Under the pieces are notes generated by a model. It had not been told where the DNA came from and ran no database searches. It saw only the letters and a program-made list of their open reading frames with translations. Below are positions 1 to 8,280 of a DNA stretch of 64,000 bases, in pieces. A program made the translations under genes and the position numbers. Source of the stretch: Aliidiomarina sp. (GTDB lineage Bacteria; Pseudomonadota; Gammaproteobacteria; Enterobacterales; Alteromonadaceae); NCBI RefSeq assembly GCF_022565475.1, contig NZ_JAIUMR010000003.1:242094-306093 (forward strand). The letters run 5' to 3'. The number at the start of each line of letters is the position of its first letter. Within the stretch, counting starts at the first letter, position 1.

Positions 1-19
1 GGAGAAAGCTGCAAAATTA

Positions 20-730
20 TTGGCGGACCGCGAGTTAACCCAGAACTTCGTTAAGCGCCGCGACGGTTTTGCTGGCTTGAATGATGTGCCCGAGCCAGAA
101 GAAGAAACTTGGGTCACCACCTATATGGACTTGCTGACGCTGCTACTCGTGCTTTTCGTGGTGTTATTGGCGAATGCAGATTTTAGTGGCTCGCCGACCG
201 AGCGACAAAGCCTTAGTCAAACCAGTGCCTTGATGACGGTGCTTGGCATCGATCCAGAAAGTGCGTCAGACAAAGAGCTAACATCGCTGGGCAATATGCT
301 CAGTGGTGAATTTAATGAAGCTGGCTTTGGTGACCTCGTTGATATTACGACCAGTCCGGGCAGTCTGAATATCCGTTTGAACGACCAGATTCTCTTTCGA
401 AGTGGTGAAGCACATTTCGCTGATGAAAAGGCAGCGGAGCTGATGAAACCTGTGGTGGCAGTGCTGCAACGCAGCGGACACAGTATCAGTGTCGAAGGTC
501 ATACCGATTCTGTTCCCATTCGCACGGAACGTTTTCCGAGCAACTGGGAGTTGTCTGCTGCCCGAGCCAGCTTTGTGGTCCGTTATTTGATCGACCAAGG
601 AGTGTCGCCAGAACGACTGAAAGCGGTCGGTTTCGCCGATAGTCAGCCACTTGCTAGCAACGAATCTGAAGAAGGGCGCCGGCAGAACCGACGCGTAACA
701 CTCGTGCTCACGGTCGCGGACGACGGTTAG
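20..730 (+). CDS. MotB/OmpA-family flagellar stator-type protein
   Basis: The protein has one membrane segment near residues 36-55 (MDLLTLLLVLFVVLLANADF), with an Asp at residue 37 where MotB/PomB carry the proton- or sodium-binding Asp. A linker leads to a C-terminal OmpA/MotB peptidoglycan-binding domain (about 120-232) that contains VEGHTDSVP and a QNRRVTLVL end. MotB-type proteins form the ion channel of the flagellar stator with a MotA partner, which would lie left of the window. The start used is TTG at 20. The frame is open to the left edge, so the gene may begin earlier and be partial here. A stator-like protein of another energised outer-membrane system is possible. The family is clear, but the exact partner is not. 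Confidence 0.8.
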   Translation: MADRELTQNFVKRRDGFAGLNDVPEPEEETWVTTYMDLLTLLLVLFVVLLANADFSGSPTERQSLSQTSALMTVLGIDPESASDKELTSLGNMLSGEFNEAGFGDLVDITTSPGSLNIRLNDQILFRSGEAHFADEKAAELMKPVVAVLQRSGHSISVEGHTDSVPIRTERFPSNWELSAARASFVVRYLIDQGVSPERLKAVGFADSQPLASNESEEGRRQNRRVTLVLTVADDG

Positions 731-1257
731 TCCGGTTGACGGGCTTGCTCTAGTTTTTCGTAATATGACGCATAACCTTTACTATAAGGGCCCGGTGGTA
801 ATCCGTTGACCGGATTTAAAAATGCTTAGTGCGATCGGTGCGGGTATTGTCACGGTGGTTTGCGAGGTGTAAGACTTTTAAGGAGAGCACAGGGAACACG
901 CACGGTATTAAGTTAGAATAAAGCCACCCGCCAGGGCAAAGAGGAGCACTGTAGTGAGTGCCAATGGCGAACCTGAGTTTGCTGTCACTGCGGTTAAAGC
1001 GCCGTTATCGAGGCATGCAGCGTCGGGTACTAACTTAACCGCAAGGTTAACTTGCTGCCAGCTCAAATGTGGCCTTACATAGCATCAAGACAAACAGTGT
1101 AATGCGCTGGACATAAGACATGGATAAAGCCCCGTGATGAATTTTCTCGCATTCATACTACGCAACTTTTGCGGAATTCGATGAGCCAAAGGCTTATTTT
1201 GCGGCAAAGCGAAGTAGAAATGAGGATGAACGTCGGAGCGATAGGTTCGTGCGTGAT
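731..1257. other. 527-bp gap between convergent genes, no secure gene
   Basis: No convincing intact gene is present. Short inverted repeats occur at 800-816 and 1035-1050 (TTAACC, loop GCAA, GGTTAA), without the T-run of a good terminator. On the minus strand a short open frame (TTG at 1066 to TAA ending at 908) encodes a small product with a hydrophobic C-terminus. A second minus frame from ATG at 1121 reads like a signal peptide (MSYVQRITLFVLMLC) and then stops. Together they could be remains of a small secreted protein broken by a frameshift, but this is weak. Confidence 0.4.
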
Positions 1258-1725
1258 TTACTCAATGTTGTTGCTGGTCTTCAGTACCGCTTGCCATTCG
1301 CTTTCAGAAAAGGGGATGACGGATAAGCGATTACCCTTGCGAACGAGTGGGTTGTCGATTAAATCAGGAAGCTTTTTCAATTGCTCTAAGCTGAGGACAG
1401 TCTTAAATTTTGTCACGAAGCGCAAGTCGACCGCATCCCAGCGCGGGTTTCTTGGGGTACTTTTTGCATCCCAGTAAGGTGAGCTAGGATCGAATTGAGA
1501 AGGGTCGGGGTAGGCTGAGGCTGCCACTTTGACAACCCCAGCAATACCTATTTGTTTGCAACTTGAATGGTAAATAAAAACTTCATCGCCAACCACCATG
1601 TCACGAATAAAATTACGTGCTTGGTAATTACGTACACCGTCCCAGCGAATCGTGCTGGCCGGATCGGCAGCAAAATCATCAATGCTGCACTCATCCGGCT
1701 CGGTCTTCATTAACCAATAGGCCAC
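1258..1725 (-). CDS. EVE-domain protein (thymocyte nuclear protein 1 type)
   Basis: This 155-residue protein is a single EVE domain. Diagnostic segments are WLMKTEPDE at the N-terminus, the GVRNYQARNFIRDM stretch, and VFIYHSSCKQIGIAGVVKV in the middle. EVE domains belong to the PUA-like/YTH fold and are thought to recognise modified bases in nucleic acids; the cellular role of the stand-alone bacterial form is not settled. The start is GTG at 1725. Only 3 nt separate it from the stop of the upstream phosphate transporter gene on the same strand, so the two are probably co-transcribed. Length is normal for the family. Confidence 0.9.
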   Translation of the reverse strand: MAYWLMKTEPDECSIDDFAADPASTIRWDGVRNYQARNFIRDMVVGDEVFIYHSSCKQIGIAGVVKVAASAYPDPSQFDPSSPYWDAKSTPRNPRWDAVDLRFVTKFKTVLSLEQLKKLPDLIDNPLVRKGNRLSVIPFSESEWQAVLKTSNNIE

Positions 1726-1728
1726 AGT

Positions 1729-3462
1729 TTACTCACCGTCGATCCGCATGGCCTTCAGGCGACGACCTGCAGCGGACTCGTTGACGTTAAGAATGTGGTC
1801 ACCAATCCGCTCCAAACGATTGAGGATATCGATGAACACAACACCAGAGCGCGTTGCATACTCACCTTTTTCAAGGCGAGTGTAGTGATTGTCACGACAC
1901 TCATCTCGAATCCGGTCTACTTCGTTCTCAGCAGCGATCGCTTCGTCGAGTTTAACGTCATCCGGCTCCCGAGCAGCATTGCGCTTCATGGTTTGGATTG
2001 CGTTCTTAATTGCATCCATCATGGCTGACATTTCCGATGTTGCGCTTTCCGGCCAGTTTTCTTTGACTTCACCCATGCGTTCAGTGAGACGGGAAATCTG
2101 ATAGAAAATATCGGCAACACGCTCAAGGTCGTTGACCATCGTTTGCATGAAGCGAATACGTTCAGTTAACCAATGCTCAAGTGTCGTGTTCTCACTGATG
2201 CGGACCAAGTAATCGGAAATCTCAATTTCCATTTCGTCCGTGAGCTCTTCGAACTTCTGCACTTTCTCGAGTAACTTGGTTTTGTCCGCATCGGGTGTAA
2301 ACATGAGTTCATTGACGGTTTCATGCATTTTGTCAATGACGTCGGTAAATTGTTGAATCTCTTTGTGTGCTTGATCGACCGATAAACCGGGTGATGTCAT
2401 GACACCAGCACTGATATAGCGCAAATGGTATTCATCGTCCTGACCACCGCGATCGGGCTGAATGTACTCGACGAAGCGAACGATCATCGGTACAAAAGCG
2501 AAAAGCAACAGGACGTTGAGTACGTTAAAGGACGTATGGAATAAGGACAACGCCAGCGCCCCATTCTCACGTGATTCAACCGCTCCGGACATTACGGTAA
2601 TGTCGGAACCCGTCGCGACTTGAATTGCCCAATCCATTGCATGTAGGAACGGGTAAATTAGCGCGAGCATCCACAGCACGCCAATGACGTTAAAGAAGAA
2701 ATGGAACCTAGCGGCCCTTTTGGCATGGACGTTACCCACCAATGCGGCAAGGTTAGCTGTTACTGTTGTACCAATGTTTTCACCTAAAATCATGGCAGCC
2801 GCGATGGGGAATGAGATCCATCCCTCCACGAGCATAACGAGGGTAATCGCAGTCGCGGCTGAGGACGATTGGGTTAACAGTGTTAAGATCGTTCCGACGA
2901 CAACAAACAGCAGCAGTGACAGATAACCGTAATCAGTGAAACTGTCGAGGAAGGCGAACATTTCAGGATTCGTGTTAATGTCCGGCACGGCACCTTTAAT
3001 GAACTCTAATCCGATAAACAGAATACCGAAACCGACCATGGCTTCGGCAATATTTCTTAGACGGCTGTTACCGGAAAACAAGAAGGCAAAAAATACCCCG
3101 ATAATTGCCAGAGCTATCGGGGTAATTTGGACTTTGAATCCGAAGAGGGCCACCATCCAGGCCGTGATCGTCGTACCAATGTTGGCACCCATGATCACCC
3201 CGGTCGACTGCACAAAGGTCAGCAAGCCAGCGTTAACAAAGCTTACGGCCATGACGGTTGTTGTGGTGGACGATTGCGTAATTGCAGTGGTCGCGAAGCC
3301 GGTTACAACGCCGGTCGCGCGGTTGCGGGTCATACCGCTAAGAATGCCTTTGAGTTTACTACCGGCAATTTTCTGTAGGCCTTCACTGAAGATTTTCATA
3401 CCAAAGATGAAAATACCCAACGAGCCGATTAACTGTAGAAAATCAAATAATGAATAGGACAT
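1729..3462 (-). CDS. Na+/phosphate cotransporter family protein with C-terminal PhoU-like domain
   Basis: The 577-residue inner-membrane protein has two Na/Pi-cotransporter repeats (about residues 10-150 and 165-310). Each carries the QSS signature (TQSSTTTT and TQSSSAAT) with GANIGTT/GENIGTT segments. A helical PhoU-like cytoplasmic domain follows (about 355-560). This architecture matches the NptA/YjbB family, which moves phosphate with sodium and may act in uptake or in export. The start is ATG at 3462. It is the first gene of a two-gene unit with the EVE-domain gene and is divergent from a diguanylate cyclase gene. Confidence 0.92.
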   Translation of the reverse strand: MSYSLFDFLQLIGSLGIFIFGMKIFSEGLQKIAGSKLKGILSGMTRNRATGVVTGFATTAITQSSTTTTVMAVSFVNAGLLTFVQSTGVIMGANIGTTITAWMVALFGFKVQITPIALAIIGVFFAFLFSGNSRLRNIAEAMVGFGILFIGLEFIKGAVPDINTNPEMFAFLDSFTDYGYLSLLLFVVVGTILTLLTQSSSAATAITLVMLVEGWISFPIAAAMILGENIGTTVTANLAALVGNVHAKRAARFHFFFNVIGVLWMLALIYPFLHAMDWAIQVATGSDITVMSGAVESRENGALALSLFHTSFNVLNVLLLFAFVPMIVRFVEYIQPDRGGQDDEYHLRYISAGVMTSPGLSVDQAHKEIQQFTDVIDKMHETVNELMFTPDADKTKLLEKVQKFEELTDEMEIEISDYLVRISENTTLEHWLTERIRFMQTMVNDLERVADIFYQISRLTERMGEVKENWPESATSEMSAMMDAIKNAIQTMKRNAAREPDDVKLDEAIAAENEVDRIRDECRDNHYTRLEKGEYATRSGVVFIDILNRLERIGDHILNVNESAAGRRLKAMRIDGE

Positions 3463-3766
3463 AGGCGTCTTCTGTTGGATTCAGCGTTAAACAGTTGACG
3501 TTGTTAATGCTGAACACTTCGCCGGACTGCCGCACTGAGATCGTAGTCAGTTGATGTAATAAAAGTGCATTATATCCTTGATTGTTTGATGAGAAAAAGG
3601 ATTTACTGGGGGGAAATTGAAAAGAAACCAAATCGACACGCTTTCTTTCAATGAAACAATAAGTTAAAGCTCCATGAGCATTTAAACACGAATTGCAATT
3701 GAGTTAAAAACTGGTTAGTTTGTTTAATTAATAAACAGCATTACGATGGAAAGGTAGGTTAAGAGT
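3463..3766. promoter_or_regulatory. Divergent intergenic region, phosphate transporter / diguanylate cyclase
   Basis: This 304-bp AT-rich stretch separates two divergent genes and must hold both promoters. It contains a 10-bp palindrome, AATTGCAATT, near 3690-3700, and a TTAATTAA-centred segment near 3725. I cannot assign specific promoter hexamers, and no pho box was recognised. The one short open frame here looks spurious. Confidence 0.4.
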
Positions 3767-4894
3767 ATGTCTCAAGGAATTTACTTATCGCTATTAAGTG
3801 TCCTGATCAGTTTAACCTGTGCGATCTATTTAAGTTACTTACCGAAGCCTGAAAAACTAGCGCAACGAGTCGCCTTAAAGAATTTTGTTTGGTTCTATTT
3901 ACTTTCCAGTTTAGCCACTGCGGTCTTCTTTTATACGCTTACGATGACGACCGTCATCGGTGCGTTCATGGGGGGTGCTGCCAATGTCGCTTTGGTTACT
4001 TTAAGTTGTCATGCTTTGTTAGCTGCAGTGCTTTGTTTTCGGGGGAATCCCAGATTTGTCTTACAGCTAAAATTTGCTTGGTTGCATTCGTTGGGAATCG
4101 CGGTGGTCTTGTCGAGCGAATTGAATTTTCAGCAGGTCATTAATTTGTATTGGGCAAGAGGACTGCTGTACAGCAATATGATCGCAGTGCTTTTGATTGC
4201 ACTCGTGTTATTTCTACGTGCTAGTCGTTTAACCAATCTACGTCAGCGGATCTTTGCTATTTCGCTTGGCATCATGGGTGGGAGCTACTCGCTGGTGCTA
4301 TTGACCGACCTGTATTTCCGCAACAGTGAACTTTACCACTTGGTTTTTGTGATTGGGCAAAATGTTGGTTTTGTAGCCATGCTCGCGGGGATCTACTCCT
4401 ATTACATTTTGGCAATTGCGGAGGCGCGCGAGTTTGATGCGATTACCGATCCACTGACAGGGCTTTACAATCGCCGGGTGCTTGCTGAGCAACAACAAAA
4501 AATGCTGAATATTGATCTGCTCAACGCGAAGCAGTTGTCAGTCATTGCCATCGATATCGATCGCTTTAAGTCAATCAACGACACTTATGGCCATGCGGTT
4601 GGTGATCAGGCCATACAGGCGATTGCCAATGCTATTCGTGACACAATACGTAGTCATGACATTGCCGTGCGCAGTGGGGGAGATGAATTCCTTGTGATGC
4701 TACCGGATAGTTCAGTACGTGATACGCAATCATGTGCTCAACGGATTCGTCAAGCCGTTGCTGCGGCAAAACTCAAGGTGGCAGACACGAACTTAACAAT
4801 AGAAATATCCACTGGCACGGCAGGTCCGAGCCATCACTTAGAATCCTTGATCCGACAAGCCGATCAGGGGCTCTATGTCGATAAAGGACGATGA
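3767..4894 (+). CDS. Membrane-anchored diguanylate cyclase (GGDEF)
   Basis: The N-terminal ~220 residues form about seven hydrophobic helices, a probable membrane sensor without a recognised name. The rest is a GGDEF domain that makes c-di-GMP from two GTP. DPLTGLYNRR opens the domain, the substrate loop is FKSINDTYGHAVGD, and the active-site motif is canonical SGGDEF (residues 303-308). An allosteric I-site, RSHD (295-298), sits exactly five residues before GGDEF, so product inhibition is expected. The C-terminus stops soon after ADQGLYVDKGR, a little shorter than usual. The gene stands alone. Confidence 0.92.
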   Translation: MSQGIYLSLLSVLISLTCAIYLSYLPKPEKLAQRVALKNFVWFYLLSSLATAVFFYTLTMTTVIGAFMGGAANVALVTLSCHALLAAVLCFRGNPRFVLQLKFAWLHSLGIAVVLSSELNFQQVINLYWARGLLYSNMIAVLLIALVLFLRASRLTNLRQRIFAISLGIMGGSYSLVLLTDLYFRNSELYHLVFVIGQNVGFVAMLAGIYSYYILAIAEAREFDAITDPLTGLYNRRVLAEQQQKMLNIDLLNAKQLSVIAIDIDRFKSINDTYGHAVGDQAIQAIANAIRDTIRSHDIAVRSGGDEFLVMLPDSSVRDTQSCAQRIRQAVAAAKLKVADTNLTIEISTGTAGPSHHLESLIRQADQGLYVDKGR

Positions 4895-5008
4895 CCTAGG
4901 TTGACATTCTTACCCACGCGGGTTGATGTGGATTGTTTTCTCAATTACCTGCGGTAAACTCCGCGAGTAAACACAGTGCTGTAAAATGTCCATTGGTCGG
5001 GAAACTTC

Positions 5009-5866
5009 ATGAATACAAAGTCGGAAATTCGGTTAAACAAATTTGTCAGTGACAGTGGCATGTGTTCGCGTCGCGAAGCGGATCGTTTGATTGAACAAGG
5101 CGCAGTGACGATTAACGGAAAGGTAGCGGAAGTCGGACAAAAGGTGAGCGCCAACGATGATGTGCGTGTCAACGGCAAGCGAGTGGAAACACAAAACAAA
5201 GATGGTTTCGTCTTTATCGCGTTAAATAAACCTGTCGGGATTGTCAGTACGACAGACTCAGCTGAGCCAGCCAACCTGGTTGACTTCATTAGTCATGAAA
5301 AGCGTATTTTCCCGATTGGCCGGCTGGATAAGGACTCCCAAGGGCTACTTTTTCTGACCAGTAACGGCGACCTCGTCAATAAAATTCTGCGCGCCGGCAA
5401 TAATCATGAAAAAGAATATATTGTGACCGTGGATAAACCTATCACCGCAGCTTTTATTCAAGGCATGCGCAACGGCGTTCCGATTCTCGGTACGGTCACC
5501 AAGCGTTGCCGCGTGGAAAAGCTGTCGAACTTTGTTTTTAAAATTATTCTGGTACAAGGATTAAACCGACAAATTCGCCGCATGTGTGAGCACTTTGAAT
5601 ACAGTGTGAGAAAGCTCGAGCGTGTGCGGATTATGAATATTGAATTGGGTAAGCTTGCGCCGGGCGAGTGGCGAGATTTAACCGAGAAAGAGTTGAATAT
5701 TCTCTTAAATGCTGTCGCCGACTCGAGTTCTCAGCCGGACGTTGCGGCTATTCGCCGCAAACCGAAACCCAGCCATGATAAAAAATTGCCGCCACGTCGA
5801 AAAATTGACGAAAAGACATGGGAAAGAGCAAAGAAACGAATTCCGAAAGCAAAGAAAGTTCGTTGA
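5009..5866 (+). CDS. rluF: 23S rRNA pseudouridine synthase RluF
   Basis: The protein begins with an S4 RNA-binding domain (about residues 8-65, [18 protein letters not shown]). A RsuA-type pseudouridine synthase domain follows, with the catalytic Asp in [11 protein letters not shown] (Asp107). Motifs [10 protein letters not shown] and [13 protein letters not shown] are typical of RluF, which isomerises U2604 of 23S rRNA in E. coli. The C-terminal tail (about 235-285) is lysine- and arginine-rich and may add RNA contacts. The ATG at 5009 fits the family N-terminus. Close relatives RluB/RluE are less likely given the motif set. Confidence 0.9.
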   Translation: MNTKSEIRLNKFVSDSGMCSRREADRLIEQGAVTINGKVAEVGQKVSANDDVRVNGKRVETQNKDGFVFIALNKPVGIVSTTDSAEPANLVDFISHEKRIFPIGRLDKDSQGLLFLTSNGDLVNKILRAGNNHEKEYIVTVDKPITAAFIQGMRNGVPILGTVTKRCRVEKLSNFVFKIILVQGLNRQIRRMCEHFEYSVRKLERVRIMNIELGKLAPGEWRDLTEKELNILLNAVADSSSQPDVAAIRRKPKPSHDKKLPPRRKIDEKTWERAKKRIPKAKKVR

Positions 5867-5966
5867 TCATCGTTCATCTTCATCTTGCATATTTTATAAA
5901 ACCTGTGTCATTGTGTGGTTATTCGTATAGCTGAACCACATACAAAGATGGAGGCTCATTGTTCCT

Positions 5967-8216
5967 ATGCCGGTGGCGGAGCAACGTTTATCCTTTTCAA
6001 AGTTGATAGCGCGCATTTCTGCGCGCTTTGTTGCAGCTAAAGTTCAGGATATTGATGCCACCATCGACTTTGCCCTTGAAGCGATAGGTTCATACTTTAA
6101 GGCCGACCGAAGCTATATTTTTGAATTTAGTGAAAATTTGAAATTCGCGGATAACACATTTGAGTGGTGTGCCGAAGGAATCCCACCGGTTATCGAAGAC
6201 ATGAAAAACCTACCGATGGACATGTATGTCGGTTGGATTAGCGCTTGGCAAGCAGGGGAGCCCATTCCTGTTGATGATGTCAGCCGCTTAGACTCCCATA
6301 GCCCAGAACGCCAACTGCTGGAGTCTCAAGGAATTAAAGCCTTAATCATGGTTCCACTTCCGGGTGAGGATTCATTACTCGGTATGTTTGGTATTGATCT
6401 CACGCAAACCACGCATGCGTGGTCGCCTGAGCAAGTTGATTTGCTGCAGGTGGTCGGTGAACTCATCGGCAGTGCGATTCGAAGAAAGCATGCAGATGGG
6501 TCATTTCGATTGCGCGAGTTGGTTGCCGAATTGGCGGTTCGGTTTATTAATGTGCCGACCGCAAATGTCGAGACTACGATTGATCAAGCACTTGCTGAAA
6601 TCCGTTCGTTTTTTAATTTTCAGTCGATTAAGTTCCACATAAAGTTACCAGCGCCGATTTTTCTCGAGCTCGTCCAGCAAGAACGCGAAACTTGCCTGCT
6701 CTCTGGTCGCAGAGCGGGCGCATCGCCGCCGGCTGAATTTCCGACATTTGCGATTCGTGTTCGGCATAGTGACGAGTTTTTTGGTGGTTTAGTTATTCAG
6801 CACCAAAGCCGTAGAGTGTTTCAGCAGGCGCATATTATCGAGTCGTTGAAACTGGTTGCAAACCTCATCGCAGGCACGTTAGCGCGGCGACAAACTGAAC
6901 AGAAAGTTGAGCGCCTCGCTTATTTTGATGAGCAAACAGGTCTACCCAACCGGGTCAAGTTTGTTCTCGATCTCGAACGGCAATTAATCACGCTTGAATC
7001 ACAACAAAACGCTTGCATGGTCTTGTTTATCGACCTCGACCATTTTAAGCGTAGCAATGATAGCCTTGGTCGTGACTTTGGTGATTGGGTGTTGGTTGAG
7101 ACTGCGAAACGAATCGTCAGTACATTAACCGAATGCGATCTTGTAGCGCGTTTGGTCGGAGACCAGTTTGTTGTGGCGTTATTTGATAAGGCGAGCAATG
7201 TAGCGAATTTTGAACAACGCATTAACAGTATTCACGAATTACTGAGCACGCCTTATCGGATTGAAAACTATGTTTACCATGGTTCTGGAAGTATTGGTGT
7301 GGCTTGTGCGGATTCCGAAAATACGCGGACGCCGCAAAGCTTGCTCAAATATAGCGAGCTCGCCATGTACTCAGCGAAGTCGAATGGCAGAAATCTGATT
7401 GAATATTACACGTCAGATATTTCTGACAACGCCATCGCTAAAGCGAAACTTTATGATGAACTGCGCGAAGCGATTGAAGAAGATCAATTTGAGTTATTTT
7501 TTCAGCCTCAGCTAAATGTTAGTCATCAGGTTATCGGCGTCGAAGCCTTAGTGCGTTGGCAACATCCGACACGCGGGCTACTTTCGCCGACCGAGTTCAT
7601 CGAGTTCTGCGAAGAAAGCCGACTCATTATTCCTATCGGGCGCTTGGTTTTGCAAAAAGCCTGTCAGGCAATTCACGAATTCGAAGAAAAAGGCTTTCGC
7701 TTTCCTGTCGCGGTTAATGTAAGCGCGGAACAAATGTGTGACACGCGCTTCGCGAGTGAAGTCGAAGACATATTAGGTGACGCAGAGATCAAGCCAGAGC
7801 GTTTGCGGATTGAGTTAACCGAAAGCTCAATGATCAAAGATACCAAAGCAGTGGAAAGCTGTATGCATGCACTGCGCAAAATAGGGGTAAGTTTCTCGTT
7901 AGATGATTTTGGTACCGGTTATTCGTCATTGTCTTATTTAAAGTCACTCCCTATTCAAGAGATTAAACTCGATCTACGTTTTGTGCGTGATATCCTGCAC
8001 AACAGTCACGACGCAGCCATCGCTCGTCTCGTTTTTGCTTTCGCTCGGGAAATCGGTATGGAAGTTATTGCTGAGGGCGTTGAAGAAATTCGTCAATATG
8101 AGTTTTTGCGGGAGATGGGTTGTAAGTACTTCCAAGGTTACCTCTTTTCCGTGCCACTGAGTTTTACTGACTTTGTGGCTTTTGTACGCAACAATGAGCG
8201 CTCAACACGACGATGA
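5967..8216 (+). CDS. GAF-GGDEF-EAL protein, degenerate GGDEF and intact EAL
   Basis: The N-terminus holds a GAF-like sensor (about residues 8-170), followed by a second region repeating its opening pattern (about 178-300), perhaps a diverged second GAF. The GGDEF domain (about 315-480) has LVGDQF in place of GGDEF, so cyclase activity is unlikely; it may bind GTP as a regulator. The EAL domain (about 490-745) keeps EALVRW, NVSAEQM, ELTES, DDFGTGYSS, the Lys-Asp pair in IKLD, AEGVEE and QGYLF, so c-di-GMP phosphodiesterase activity is expected. No membrane segment is seen. A weak hairpin (5914-5920 with 5934-5940) precedes the gene, and GGAGG lies 12 nt before the start. Confidence 0.9.
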   Translation: MPVAEQRLSFSKLIARISARFVAAKVQDIDATIDFALEAIGSYFKADRSYIFEFSENLKFADNTFEWCAEGIPPVIEDMKNLPMDMYVGWISAWQAGEPIPVDDVSRLDSHSPERQLLESQGIKALIMVPLPGEDSLLGMFGIDLTQTTHAWSPEQVDLLQVVGELIGSAIRRKHADGSFRLRELVAELAVRFINVPTANVETTIDQALAEIRSFFNFQSIKFHIKLPAPIFLELVQQERETCLLSGRRAGASPPAEFPTFAIRVRHSDEFFGGLVIQHQSRRVFQQAHIIESLKLVANLIAGTLARRQTEQKVERLAYFDEQTGLPNRVKFVLDLERQLITLESQQNACMVLFIDLDHFKRSNDSLGRDFGDWVLVETAKRIVSTLTECDLVARLVGDQFVVALFDKASNVANFEQRINSIHELLSTPYRIENYVYHGSGSIGVACADSENTRTPQSLLKYSELAMYSAKSNGRNLIEYYTSDISDNAIAKAKLYDELREAIEEDQFELFFQPQLNVSHQVIGVEALVRWQHPTRGLLSPTEFIEFCEESRLIIPIGRLVLQKACQAIHEFEEKGFRFPVAVNVSAEQMCDTRFASEVEDILGDAEIKPERLRIELTESSMIKDTKAVESCMHALRKIGVSFSLDDFGTGYSSLSYLKSLPIQEIKLDLRFVRDILHNSHDAAIARLVFAFAREIGMEVIAEGVEEIRQYEFLREMGCKYFQGYLFSVPLSFTDFVAFVRNNERSTRR

Positions 8217-8280
8217 TTAAACAGAGGTTAACCACCGCCGGATTGTTTTACGCATAAATGAAAGTGAATACGCCTAAACG

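Noticed and set aside
989..1043. 9-bp inverted repeat (TGCGGTTAA at 989-997, TTAACCGCA at 1035-1043) resembling an integron attC site
   Set aside because: The outer boxes do not fit the RYYYAAC...GTTRRRY layout, and there is no integrase or cassette array nearby.
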